A stretch of DNA of 8,632 nucleotides from JANRLJ01 sp034437895 (GCA_034437895.1 DAOTTO010000071.1:1-8632), one strand, 5' to 3'. Shown: positions 1 through 6,016, numbered from the stretch's first letter. Numbers and translations: made by a program. Notes: generated by a model not told the origin, from the letters alone.

Positions 1-402
1 GGTCTGCGTGAAGAAGAAGTTGAGCGGATGGTAAAAGAGGCGGAAAAACATGCCGCTGAAGATGCTAAACGCAAAGAAACCGCAGAAGTTAAAAATCAAG
101 CTGAGAGTACCATTTTCTCCGCCGAAAAACTGCTGCGTGATTATGGCGACAAACTACCGGAAGATGCCAAAACGCGCACAAATGAACTGATCGAAGCGCT
201 GCGCTTGGCAGAAGGTGGCGATGATGTGGATGCGATCCGCAGTGCATCCGATGCGCTGACACAGCACATCCAGACACTCGGCGGCAGCATGTATCAACAA
301 GGGGCGGCAGCAGGTGATGGCAGCGCCCCGAATGATGGTGATACAAACGGCGGCAAACCACAAGACGAAAATGTGATTGATGCGGAATTCACGGACGCTT
401 GA
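1..402 (+). CDS. dnaK: Chaperone protein DnaK (Hsp70), C-terminal part only
   Basis: The frame is open from base 1 and ends with TGA at 400-402, giving 133 residues, so the 5' part lies outside the window. What is seen is the DnaK C-terminus: a start of the GLREEEVERMVKEAE type, which matches the beginning of the helical lid of the substrate-binding domain, then a charged helical region to about residue 98, a glycine/glutamine-rich flexible linker, and the terminal motif NVIDAEFTDA, close to the conserved DVVDAEF tail of bacterial DnaK. The ATPase domain and peptide-binding beta sandwich are not in view. DnaK is the cytoplasmic ATP-driven Hsp70 that works with DnaJ and GrpE; dnaJ follows 124 bases downstream on the same strand, the usual arrangement. 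The promoter and any HrcA/CIRCE control would lie upstream and cannot be judged. Confidence 0.95.
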   Translation, partial: GLREEEVERMVKEAEKHAAEDAKRKETAEVKNQAESTIFSAEKLLRDYGDKLPEDAKTRTNELIEALRLAEGGDDVDAIRSASDALTQHIQTLGGSMYQQGAAAGDGSAPNDGDTNGGKPQDENVIDAEFTDA

Positions 403-413
403 GGCAAGTGATA

Positions 414-473
414 AGTCATGAGCAGTGAGTGCTGAGCGATCTGTTTTATACTCGGCGCTCGTTGCTCGTCACT
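414..473 (+). repeat. Heptamer-built imperfect palindrome / long RNA hairpin between dnaK and dnaJ
   Basis: Arms 414-436 and 451-473 (23 bases each) flank a 14-base loop. Read as plus-strand RNA, 17 positions are Watson-Crick, 5 are G-U and one (C417/C470) is a mismatch. Each arm consists of about three degenerate heptamers (left ATGAGCA, GTGAGTG, CTGAGCG; right CTCGGCG, CTCGTTG, CTCGTCA). No strong U-tract follows, so it is not a textbook terminator. It could be an mRNA-stability or processing element tuning DnaK:DnaJ ratios, or a dispersed intergenic repeat. Confidence 0.6.
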
Positions 474-526
474 AAGTATTTTGTCCATCCAAACCACACC
501 CCATAGATAAACGAGCCGGATCAAGT

Positions 527-1681
527 ATGGCAAAAGATTACTACGATGTATTGGGCGTTCCACGCAACGCCGGTAAAGATGATATCAAAAAAGCCTTTCG
601 CAATCTGGCGCGCAAATATCATCCTGATGTGAGCCAAGAGAACGACGCGGAAGCCAAATTCAAGGAAATCAACGAAGCATACGAAGTTCTTTCGGATGAT
701 GATAAGCGCTCTCGTTATGACCGATTTGGTCATGCGGGGGTACAAGGCGCTCCCGGTTTTGGCGGGGCAGGGGCGGGTGGATTCACCGGATTTGAAGAAA
801 TCTTTGAGGAATTCTTCAACAATTTTGGCGGACGCGGCGGTACACAGCAGCGTAAGCGTGGCCCCAAAGTCGGCGCGGATCGTCGGGTGAATGTGACAAT
901 CTCGTTTGAGGAAGCCGTTTTCGGTGTTGAGCAGGAACTTGAGTATGATCGCTTGGAATTGTGCGATACCTGCACAGGTACAGGCGCACAGCCCGGAACC
1001 TCGCCCACGACCTGCCCGCAGTGCAGCGGAACGGGTGAAATCCGGCAGGTGCAGCAGACCTTCCTAGGCTCGATGGTGCGGGTTGCGGCTTGTCCACGCT
1101 GCGGTGGTAAAGGCACGATCATCGAACATCGCTGCAAGACTTGCGACGGCAGCGGCAGACTCCGCAAACATGCCATCTTGAATGTCAAAATTCCGCCGGG
1201 TGTGCGCGAAGGCTTACAGATTCAAGTGCGCGGTGAGGGCGATGCTGGCGAACCGGGCGCTCCGGCAGGCAACTTGTATGTCGTCGTCAGCGTCAAAGAT
1301 CATGAATTGTTTGTCCGCCAAGATAATGATATTTTGATGGATATGAATCTGAATGTGGCGCAGGCAACGCTCGGTGATAAAGTGAATATTCCTACCGTCG
1401 ATGGCGAGGTTGAACTGAGCATTCCAGCCGGGACACAAAACGGTAAGGTCTTCCGTTTGCGTGGGCGCGGTTTCCCTCGTCTGCGGAGCGACGGTACAAA
1501 CTCTGGGCGTGGCGACCAACTGGTGCAGGTCAACGTGCAGATTCCCATGAAACTCACTGATGAACAGCGTGGGTTGTTCGAGCAGTTGGCACAAACGATG
1601 GGGCAGGATGTTCAATCGCCCGGTGGCACGAATGGCAAAGGATTTGTCAGCCGTGTGATGGATTTTTTCGCCGGGGAATAA
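527..1681 (+). CDS. dnaJ: Chaperone protein DnaJ (Hsp40), complete
   Basis: This is a full-length type I J-protein of 384 residues, normal for the family. It stimulates DnaK ATP hydrolysis and delivers unfolded clients in the cytoplasm. The J domain covers about residues 1-70 with the catalytic HPD motif at 32-34. A Gly/Phe-rich linker follows (about 71-105). The zinc-binding domain has four CxxCxGxG repeats beginning at Cys146 (CDTCTGTG), Cys163 (CPQCSGTG), Cys189 (CPRCGGKG) and Cys203 (CKTCDGSG), all cysteines intact. The C-terminal client-binding beta domains run from about 215 to 345. The ATG start gives the canonical MAKDYYDVLGV N-terminus; no strong Shine-Dalgarno sequence is visible, consistent with partial dependence on dnaK translation or transcription. 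It lies downstream of dnaK and is closed by an intrinsic terminator about 30 bases after the stop. Confidence 0.98.
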   Translation: MAKDYYDVLGVPRNAGKDDIKKAFRNLARKYHPDVSQENDAEAKFKEINEAYEVLSDDDKRSRYDRFGHAGVQGAPGFGGAGAGGFTGFEEIFEEFFNNFGGRGGTQQRKRGPKVGADRRVNVTISFEEAVFGVEQELEYDRLELCDTCTGTGAQPGTSPTTCPQCSGTGEIRQVQQTFLGSMVRVAACPRCGGKGTIIEHRCKTCDGSGRLRKHAILNVKIPPGVREGLQIQVRGEGDAGEPGAPAGNLYVVVSVKDHELFVRQDNDILMDMNLNVAQATLGDKVNIPTVDGEVELSIPAGTQNGKVFRLRGRGFPRLRSDGTNSGRGDQLVQVNVQIPMKLTDEQRGLFEQLAQTMGQDVQSPGGTNGKGFVSRVMDFFAGE

Positions 1682-1710
1682 ATACAATCTTCGACATCTG
1701 GAAGTGCTAA

Positions 1711-1736
1711 GGCGGTCTTATAAAGATCGCCTTTTT
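1711..1736 (+). terminator. Rho-independent terminator of the dnaK-dnaJ operon
   Basis: GGCGGTCTT (1711-1719) pairs with AAGATCGCC (1723-1731) around a three-base loop, nine pairs including one G-U, followed directly by TTTTT (1732-1736). It lies 29 bases after the dnaJ stop and separates the heat-shock operon from the transporter cassette. Confidence 0.88.
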
Positions 1737-1792
1737 GATTCTTTGGCTCCCGACTCGTTTATTTGCGCGAGGCTGACGAATGGTTTAAGATT

Positions 1793-1808
1793 ATGCAATC
1801 GATTGCGT
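1793..1808. promoter_or_regulatory. Candidate LacI/PurR-family operator
   Basis: ATGCAATCGATTGCGT contains a perfect 12-base palindrome (GCAATCGATTGC, 1795-1806) with the central CpG typical of LacI-family operators. It differs from the E. coli PurR consensus ACGCAAACGTTTGCGT at only three positions. It lies just upstream of the -35 box of the transporter promoter, ten bases before it. Many CUT2 sugar operons are controlled by LacI-type repressors, which supports the reading, but no such regulator is encoded in the window. Confidence 0.5.
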
Positions 1809-1818
1809 AGCTCAATAT

Positions 1819-1847
1819 TTGACAAGCATTTTGGATAGGGCTACAAT
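1819..1847 (+). promoter_or_regulatory. Sigma-70 type promoter of the transporter cassette
   Basis: A perfect -35 box TTGACA (1819-1824) is separated by exactly 17 bases from a -10 box TACAAT (1842-1847), which matches TATAAT at five of six positions. The predicted start is near 1853-1855, giving an untranslated leader of about 150 bases before the binding-protein gene. It follows the dnaJ terminator, so the cassette is transcribed independently of dnaKJ. Confidence 0.82.
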
Positions 1848-1851
1848 CATT

Positions 1852-1867
1852 AAATGTACGGACATTT
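1852..1867. promoter_or_regulatory. Inverted repeat over the predicted transcription start
   Basis: AAATGT (1852-1857) and ACATTT (1862-1867) form an inverted repeat around ACGG, just where transcription from the adjacent promoter should begin. The pentamer TGTAC also occurs twice here (1855-1859 and 1867-1871). A repressor site or a small 5'-end hairpin are both possible. The arms are short and AT-rich, so chance is a fair alternative. Confidence 0.3.
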
Positions 1868-1885
1868 GTACCTATTAGATCAACA

Positions 1886-2014
1886 ATGCCATTACCTCGC
1901 TCAAATAAATGGAGTCGCAAAGGAGAGAAGGCAGCAATCAACGAACTAAATGCCATTCAAAACTACGTTCTGTATCAAAATCTAGCTTTGAAAAAAAGGA
2001 AAACTAATGTTTAA
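1886..2014 (+). CDS. Possible leader ORF (42 codons) upstream of the binding protein
   Basis: An ATG at 1886 opens a 42-codon frame rich in Lys, Asn and Arg that ends at 2012-2014, eight bases inside the binding-protein gene. A second short frame, ATG 1909 to TAA 2005-2007, ends in a TAATG overlap with the binding-protein start, the geometry of translational coupling. Neither has a Shine-Dalgarno sequence in front, and neither product resembles a protein I know. Both lie wholly within the predicted leader mRNA. They could be regulatory leader peptides or merely open by chance; I lean to chance. Confidence 0.15.
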   Translation: MPLPRSNKWSRKGEKAAINELNAIQNYVLYQNLALKKRKTNV

Positions 2015-2957
2015 AAAATTCTCAATGCCCATGCTCGTGCTTGCACTGCTCATCGCGCTTTCGCTGCCGATTCTCGGTTCCGCCCAAGATGATGTAAAAG
2101 TCTTTTATTGGATTTCGCACGGCTCACCGTCTGACCCGGTGTGGACGTATTTCCTCGCTGGCGCGGAACAATGGGCAGCCGATACCGGACAAGAAGTTCG
2201 CACCTCGTTCCACAGCGGTGATGTGCCTTCTCACCAAGAAGCCTTCCGTGCCGCTATCGCCGCGCAAGCTGATGGTATTGTCACGAGCAGCCCTGATCCC
2301 GGCAGCTTAGTTGAAGTTGTGGCAGAAGCCCGTGCTGCGGGTATCCCCGTCATCAACATCAATACCCCCGATCCAACAGCCGATTTTAATGCTTATGTCG
2401 GCGGCGATTTGGTAGTTTATGGGCGCAGTTGGGCGCAATATCTAGTCGATAATGGGTTGGTCGAAGCGGGCGATTTCGTGTGGATGCCTGTGGAAGTCCC
2501 CGGCGCGACTTACGGCGTTCAAGAAGAAGAAGGTATCGCCAGCGTGTTTGAGCCGCTCGGTATCACTTGGGAAGTCACCGACGCGACACTGGATCAGGCT
2601 GAAATTATCACCCGTATGAGCGACTATTTGACCGCCAACCGCGATAACATTGACGCGATCATCGGCTTGGGTGATCTGGTCACGGGCAGCATTAAGCGCG
2701 TCTTCGATCAGGTCGGCGTTGCCCCTGGCGATATTCCTGTTGTGGGTTGGGGCAATTCGCTCGATACCACTCAGGAAGTTCTTGAAGGCTACGTGAATGC
2801 CGCACAGTGGCAAGACCCCCTGGCAACCAGCTACATCGGCCTGTCTTTGGCAGCGATGGCAGCGAGTGGCATTCCCCCGGGATTCGATGTCATCACGGGC
2901 GCTCTGTATGAAGCAGACACCGCCCAAATCTATGACGATATTCTGTCCGGCAGCTAA
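2007..2957 (+). CDS. Sugar-type ABC transporter substrate-binding protein (Peripla_BP_4 / RbsB-like)
   Basis: This 316-residue secreted protein captures the ligand for the permease and ATPase encoded next. A Sec signal peptide is evident: Lys3-Lys4, a hydrophobic core at about 8-23, and a likely cleavage after GSA (residue 26). There is no lipobox cysteine. The mature part has the two-lobed periplasmic-binding fold of the ribose/galactose class: an early aromatic ligand-region segment (VFYWISHGSPSDP, about 32-44), the alternating beta-alpha pattern with AAIAAQADGIVTSSPDPGS (82-100), GIPVININTPDP, the lobe-crossing YVGGDLVVYGR, and later DAIIGLGDLVTG and DIPVVGWGN. The ligand cannot be read from sequence; a sugar, polyol or sugar acid is likely. 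AGGA at 1997-2000, six bases before ATG, fixes the start. It is the first cassette gene behind a strong promoter, and hairpins after it may keep its expression above that of the membrane parts. Confidence 0.88.
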   Translation: MFKKFSMPMLVLALLIALSLPILGSAQDDVKVFYWISHGSPSDPVWTYFLAGAEQWAADTGQEVRTSFHSGDVPSHQEAFRAAIAAQADGIVTSSPDPGSLVEVVAEARAAGIPVININTPDPTADFNAYVGGDLVVYGRSWAQYLVDNGLVEAGDFVWMPVEVPGATYGVQEEEGIASVFEPLGITWEVTDATLDQAEIITRMSDYLTANRDNIDAIIGLGDLVTGSIKRVFDQVGVAPGDIPVVGWGNSLDTTQEVLEGYVNAAQWQDPLATSYIGLSLAAMAASGIPPGFDVITGALYEADTAQIYDDILSGS

Positions 2958-2970
2958 ACGAAAACTTTAT

Positions 2971-3003
2971 TCACGCACAAGGGGCTGCATCACCTGTGCG
3001 TGA
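2971..3003 (+). other. Hairpin 1 of the tandem intergenic RNA element
   Basis: TCACGCACA (2971-2979) pairs perfectly with TGTGCGTGA (2995-3003). GG (2981-2982) with CC (2993-2994) extends the stem across one bulged A (2980), leaving a 10-base loop at 2983-2992. It begins 13 bases after the binding-protein stop. Its loop is complementary to that of the next hairpin, so the pair may act together. A 3' mRNA-protecting structure for the binding-protein message is the simplest role. Confidence 0.7.
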
Positions 3004-3019
3004 GATGTATCAATTCTTG

Positions 3020-3054
3020 AGTGTGAACCTGATGCAGGGAAGGTTCACACTTTT
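3020..3054 (+). terminator. Hairpin 2: attenuating terminator between binding protein and permease
   Basis: GTGTGAACCT (3021-3030) pairs perfectly with AGGTTCACAC (3041-3050), extended by A3020-T3051, around a 10-base loop; TTTT follows from 3051, in a T-rich stretch. This is a good intrinsic terminator or stability hairpin. In binding-protein-dependent operons such a structure commonly makes the binding protein more abundant than the permease and ATPase. Read-through must occur if the downstream genes have no promoter of their own, and I see none. Confidence 0.7.
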
Positions 3055-3095
3055 CATATTATTTTCCTACTAGAGTGAATAGACGAATTTATCTT

Positions 3096-4079
3096 ATGGA
3101 ACAACGTTCCCTTCTTCAACGCTTTGTCGCCCGTCCTGAATTCGGCCCTTTTGTCCTCCTTGTGATCGAAATCACCATATTTACGCTCTTGTCCGCTTCC
3201 TTCATCTCGATCACCAATATCAGCAATTTGCTGGCCTTTACGCCAGAACTCGGCATCATTGCCCTCGGCATGACGATGCTCATGACTTCCGGCGAGTTCG
3301 ATTTATCAGTTGGATCGGTGTTCGGTTTCGCGCCGATCATTATGTGGACGTTGTACAGCGAAGGCACAACTTCGCTTGAAGTGGGCTTTGTGGTTGCGAT
3401 GTCGCTGGCAATGTTTATTGGATTTGCTAACGGTTGGTTCGTGACGAAGCTCAAGATTCCTTCGTTCTTGGTGACGTTAGGGATGCTGCTGGTTGTGCGC
3501 GGCACGGCGCTTTATGTCACAGATGGTTTTCCACAGGGCAGGTGGACGGCTGACTCACCTTTGATGGAAATTATTGTCGGTGACTTTTTCATCGGTTCTT
3601 TACGAGTCTATGCCTCGGTGTTGTGGCTCATCCTATTTACCGTTGTCCTCGGCTATATCCTCACACAGTCTAAATTTGGTAACTGGATACAAGCGGCGGG
3701 CGGTAATGCGAGTTCGGCGCGGGCGCGTGGTGTACGGGTATCACGCACGAAGATTATTCTGTTCATGCTAACCGCCGCGATGGCTGCTTTTGCCGGGATT
3801 GCAAGTTCGATCCGTGTCGCCACAGCGAATCCCAACAGCGGAACAGGCTATGAGCTAGAGGTGATCGCTATGGTCGTGATTGGCGGTACGGCGCTTAATG
3901 GCGGACGCGGCACGATTGTTGGCACGATCTTAGGCGTATTGATTTTACGCCTTATGCGGAACGGCATCGTTATGGTGGGTGTCCCCGGTTTGGCTTACAA
4001 CATTTTCATCGGTGCGATTATTCTGGGCATGATGTCGCTTCATTCCTGGCTTGAACGCAGATATCACGCGGGGACGTAA
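3096..4079 (+). CDS. CUT2 sugar ABC transporter permease (RbsC/FrcC-like, BPD_transp_2)
   Basis: From ATG 3096 this is a 327-residue integral membrane protein that forms the translocation channel. Hydrophobic segments lie at roughly 17-37, 50-65, 73-87, 96-113, 124-142, 171-190, 218-238, 253-272, 275-290 and 300-314, in line with the eight to ten spans of the family. Family motifs are present: LGMTMLMTSGEFDLSVG (57-73), the cytoplasmic coupling-loop region AAGGNASSARARGV (200-213), and GGTALNGGRGT (263-273). An in-frame GTG at 3075 would add seven residues; neither start has a strong Shine-Dalgarno sequence, and I prefer the ATG because the N-terminus then resembles homologues. It lies 138 bases after the binding-protein stop and only five bases before the ATPase gene, so the two are surely co-expressed. 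Confidence 0.92.
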   Translation: MEQRSLLQRFVARPEFGPFVLLVIEITIFTLLSASFISITNISNLLAFTPELGIIALGMTMLMTSGEFDLSVGSVFGFAPIIMWTLYSEGTTSLEVGFVVAMSLAMFIGFANGWFVTKLKIPSFLVTLGMLLVVRGTALYVTDGFPQGRWTADSPLMEIIVGDFFIGSLRVYASVLWLILFTVVLGYILTQSKFGNWIQAAGGNASSARARGVRVSRTKIILFMLTAAMAAFAGIASSIRVATANPNSGTGYELEVIAMVVIGGTALNGGRGTIVGTILGVLILRLMRNGIVMVGVPGLAYNIFIGAIILGMMSLHSWLERRYHAGT

Positions 4080-4084
4080 TCACC

Positions 4085-4849
4085 ATGAGCAACGACAACG
4101 AATTAGTACGCATGGAGCACATCAATAAGTTTTTTGGTCGGGTGCAGGCACTCAATGATGTCACTATTCATGTGAATAAAAATGAAATCGTCGGGCTGCT
4201 CGGCGATAACGGCGCAGGTAAATCAACCTTAATTAAAATTCTCTCTGGTGCATTAAATGCCGACAGCGGTGACATCTCTATGCACGGCAAAAAAGTCCAG
4301 ATTCGCACCACTACCGACGCGATTTCACACGGCATCGAGACGATCTATCAAGATTCCGCGCTGGTCACGCAGCTTTCTATCGCCCGTAATTTATTTCTGG
4401 GGCGAGAGCCGATTAAAGGGCCAGGTTTCCTCAATCGGATGGATCAAGACAAGATGAATGAAGTGGCGCGAACTTTGCTCAAGCAGGTGGGCATCTCTAA
4501 AGATATTCCGCCGACGACACCCATCAGTGCCTTATCCGGCGGGGAACGGCAGGCGGTTGCTATCGCGCGTGCGCTTTATTTTGAGAGCGATCTGATTATT
4601 CTGGACGAACCCACCAATAACTTGGGTGTTGAAGAAACACAAGGGGTACTGCGCTTCGTGCGGGGTGCGCGTGATTCTGGACATTCGTGCATCTTTATCG
4701 CGCATAATATCTATCATGTGTTTCAGGTGGTAGATCGGATTATCGTGATGCGGCGCGGCAAAAAGGTCGCTGATGATATTGACCCGAAAAAGACGACTAT
4801 CGAAGCCGTTGAGAAGATTATCACGGGTATGGCGGAAATCCCGCAATAA
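4085..4849 (+). CDS. CUT2 sugar ABC transporter ATP-binding protein, single nucleotide-binding domain
   Basis: At 254 residues this ATPase holds one nucleotide-binding domain and should act as a homodimer under the permease at the inner face of the membrane. All motifs are intact: Walker A GDNGAGKS (40-47), Q-loop Gln89 in TIYQDSAL, signature LSGGERQ (150-156), Walker B LIILDEP (170-176) with catalytic Glu175, and switch His207 in IFIAHN. The family member RbsA carries two fused domains of about 500 residues in all, so this resembles the one-domain FrcA type. EPTNNLGV follows Walker B, close to the EPTAALGV of the family. The frame is complete, with a normal signature and a normal end, so it is not a truncated RbsA. 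It starts five bases after the permease stop; the dehydrogenase gene follows after 36 bases. Confidence 0.93.
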   Translation: MSNDNELVRMEHINKFFGRVQALNDVTIHVNKNEIVGLLGDNGAGKSTLIKILSGALNADSGDISMHGKKVQIRTTTDAISHGIETIYQDSALVTQLSIARNLFLGREPIKGPGFLNRMDQDKMNEVARTLLKQVGISKDIPPTTPISALSGGERQAVAIARALYFESDLIILDEPTNNLGVEETQGVLRFVRGARDSGHSCIFIAHNIYHVFQVVDRIIVMRRGKKVADDIDPKKTTIEAVEKIITGMAEIPQ

Positions 4850-4874
4850 CGCACCTTACTTAAACTTACTTTTT

Positions 4875-4879
4875 AGGAG
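4875..4879 (+). promoter_or_regulatory. Ribosome binding site deciding a GTG start
   Basis: AGGAG lies six bases before the GTG at 4886, ideal spacing. The first in-frame ATG downstream (about codon 16) would cut off the first beta strand (IVIVDPHF). The site therefore supports GTG as the true start of the dehydrogenase. Confidence 0.75.
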
Positions 4880-4885
4880 CAGACT

Positions 4886-5923
4886 GTGGCTGAAAAACCG
4901 ATTGTCATTGTTGATCCGCATTTCCGCAGCATGGATGAGATTTTTTCGGCGGAAGATCGCGCTCGATTATATGAAATTGCCGAGGTGATTTGGGGCAAAG
5001 ATGAGCCGATGCCAGAGGATGAATTTTTAAAGGCGCTGCCGGAAGCAGAAGTTATTATTTGCGCGATGTGGCGTTATGGGGATGTGCTGCCGCAAGCTAA
5101 AAAACTCCGCGCCATTTTTTCAGTGGAAGGCGCTTTCCCGCTGACGCTTGATCATGATTACTGCTTTGCCCATAATATCCGTGTCTTGAGCATTGCGCCC
5201 TCGTTTGCGCGTCAGGTGGCGGAGATGTCACTCGGTATGGCGATTTCTGCTTGCCGTGAGATTTCGCTAGGAGATCGCGCCTTCCGCGAAGGGAATGAAC
5301 TGTATCTTCACGCGGGTAATGTAAACACGTATATGCTGTACGATAAAACGGTGGGCTTCATCGGCTACGGCAGCATCGCCCGCGAACTACAACGCCTGCT
5401 TATGCCTTTTAATGTGTCGATGTCCGCTTATGACCCGTGGCTGACCGATTCCTTTATAAAAAGCATGGGCGTTAGGCCGACGACTCTCGATGACGTTTTA
5501 GAAAATTCGCGCTTTATCTTCGTCCTCGCTGCGCCCACTGTTGAGAATCGTGCGCTGCTTTCCCGCGAGTATCTTGAGAAAATCCAACAAGGAGCAGTTG
5601 TGGTGTTGATGAGCCGCGCCCATGTTGTGGATTTCGATGTGCTGACCGATTTGGTGCTGCAAGGGCGCTTCCGATTGGCGACGGATGTGCTGCCGACGGA
5701 ACCGCTTCCGGCTGACCATCCGATGCGTCATGCCGATCATGCGATTCTTTCCGCCCATCGCGCCGGATCAGTGAAGGAAGGCTTACAGGAAATTGGTCGT
5801 CTGGTCGTCGATGATCTGGAAGCCATTTTGCGCCATCTACCGCCGCAGCGTTTACCCGTGATGCAGTCGGAACTCAGCCGCAAGTATGCGCCGATTGTCG
5901 TCCCTAAAGCGGATGAGGCGTAA
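4886..5923 (+). CDS. D-isomer-specific 2-hydroxyacid dehydrogenase family protein
   Basis: This 345-residue cytoplasmic enzyme should interconvert a D-2-hydroxy acid and its 2-keto acid with NAD(H). The split catalytic domain covers about 1-105 and 300-345. The Rossmann domain begins with VGFIGYGSIA (156-165), a GxGxxA variant, and Asp183 at the end of the second strand (AYDPW) points to NAD rather than NADP. The catalytic triad is recognisable: Arg244 (VLMSRAHVVD), Glu272 (DVLPTEPLP) and His291 (LSAHRAG). The surroundings diverge from the common family: the Gly after the Arg is Ala, and the TPH of the His motif is SAH, so the substrate is not predictable. It is last in the transporter cassette, 36 bases after the ATPase, and probably acts on the imported compound or a catabolite. 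A role as phosphoglycerate, glyoxylate or 2-ketogluconate reductase cannot be told apart. Confidence 0.88.
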   Translation: MAEKPIVIVDPHFRSMDEIFSAEDRARLYEIAEVIWGKDEPMPEDEFLKALPEAEVIICAMWRYGDVLPQAKKLRAIFSVEGAFPLTLDHDYCFAHNIRVLSIAPSFARQVAEMSLGMAISACREISLGDRAFREGNELYLHAGNVNTYMLYDKTVGFIGYGSIARELQRLLMPFNVSMSAYDPWLTDSFIKSMGVRPTTLDDVLENSRFIFVLAAPTVENRALLSREYLEKIQQGAVVVLMSRAHVVDFDVLTDLVLQGRFRLATDVLPTEPLPADHPMRHADHAILSAHRAGSVKEGLQEIGRLVVDDLEAILRHLPPQRLPVMQSELSRKYAPIVVPKADEA

Positions 5924-5971
5924 TCCGTCGGAAGTAAAACCATGAAATTCGTTTAATTTTTAACCAACAAG

Positions 5972-6000
5972 TCCCAATGAAAATGAAGTATTTTCAGGGA
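5972..6000. other. Stem-loop downstream of the dehydrogenase gene
   Basis: TGAAAAT (5978-5984) pairs perfectly with ATTTTCA (5990-5996) around GAAGT, and TCCC (5972-5975) with GGGA (5997-6000) extends the stem across a two-base bulge. No U-tract follows on the plus strand, so it is not a canonical terminator. It could still be the 3' end structure of the cassette transcript; I see no better terminator in the gap to prmA. Confidence 0.45.
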
Positions 6001-6016
6001 AAGCGTTGAAGATTAA

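Noticed and set aside
427..436. GAGTGCTGAG in the dnaK-dnaJ gap as a CIRCE half-site
   Set aside because: No matching left half is present; the sequence is explained by the heptamer arm of the hairpin.
447..452. TATACT as a -10 box for a separate dnaJ promoter
   Set aside because: Nothing resembling a -35 box is present at 16-18 bases upstream, and the hexamer lies at the loop of the hairpin.
1702..1710. AAGTGCTAA, like one half of the CIRCE heat-shock operator (GAGTGCTAA)
   Set aside because: The partner half TTAGCACTC is absent nine bases upstream (that place reads ACAATCTTC), and the site is downstream of dnaJ, not before a promoter.
1759..1956. A 65-codon open frame on the minus strand in the dnaJ to binding-protein gap
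   Set aside because: It has no ribosome site, lies antisense across the strong promoter and operator, and its translation resembles no family that I recognise.
4085..4849. The ATPase as a truncated or frameshifted RbsA
   Set aside because: It has one complete domain with every motif, a normal C-terminus, and a well-spaced gene following; one-domain CUT2 ATPases of FrcA type are known.
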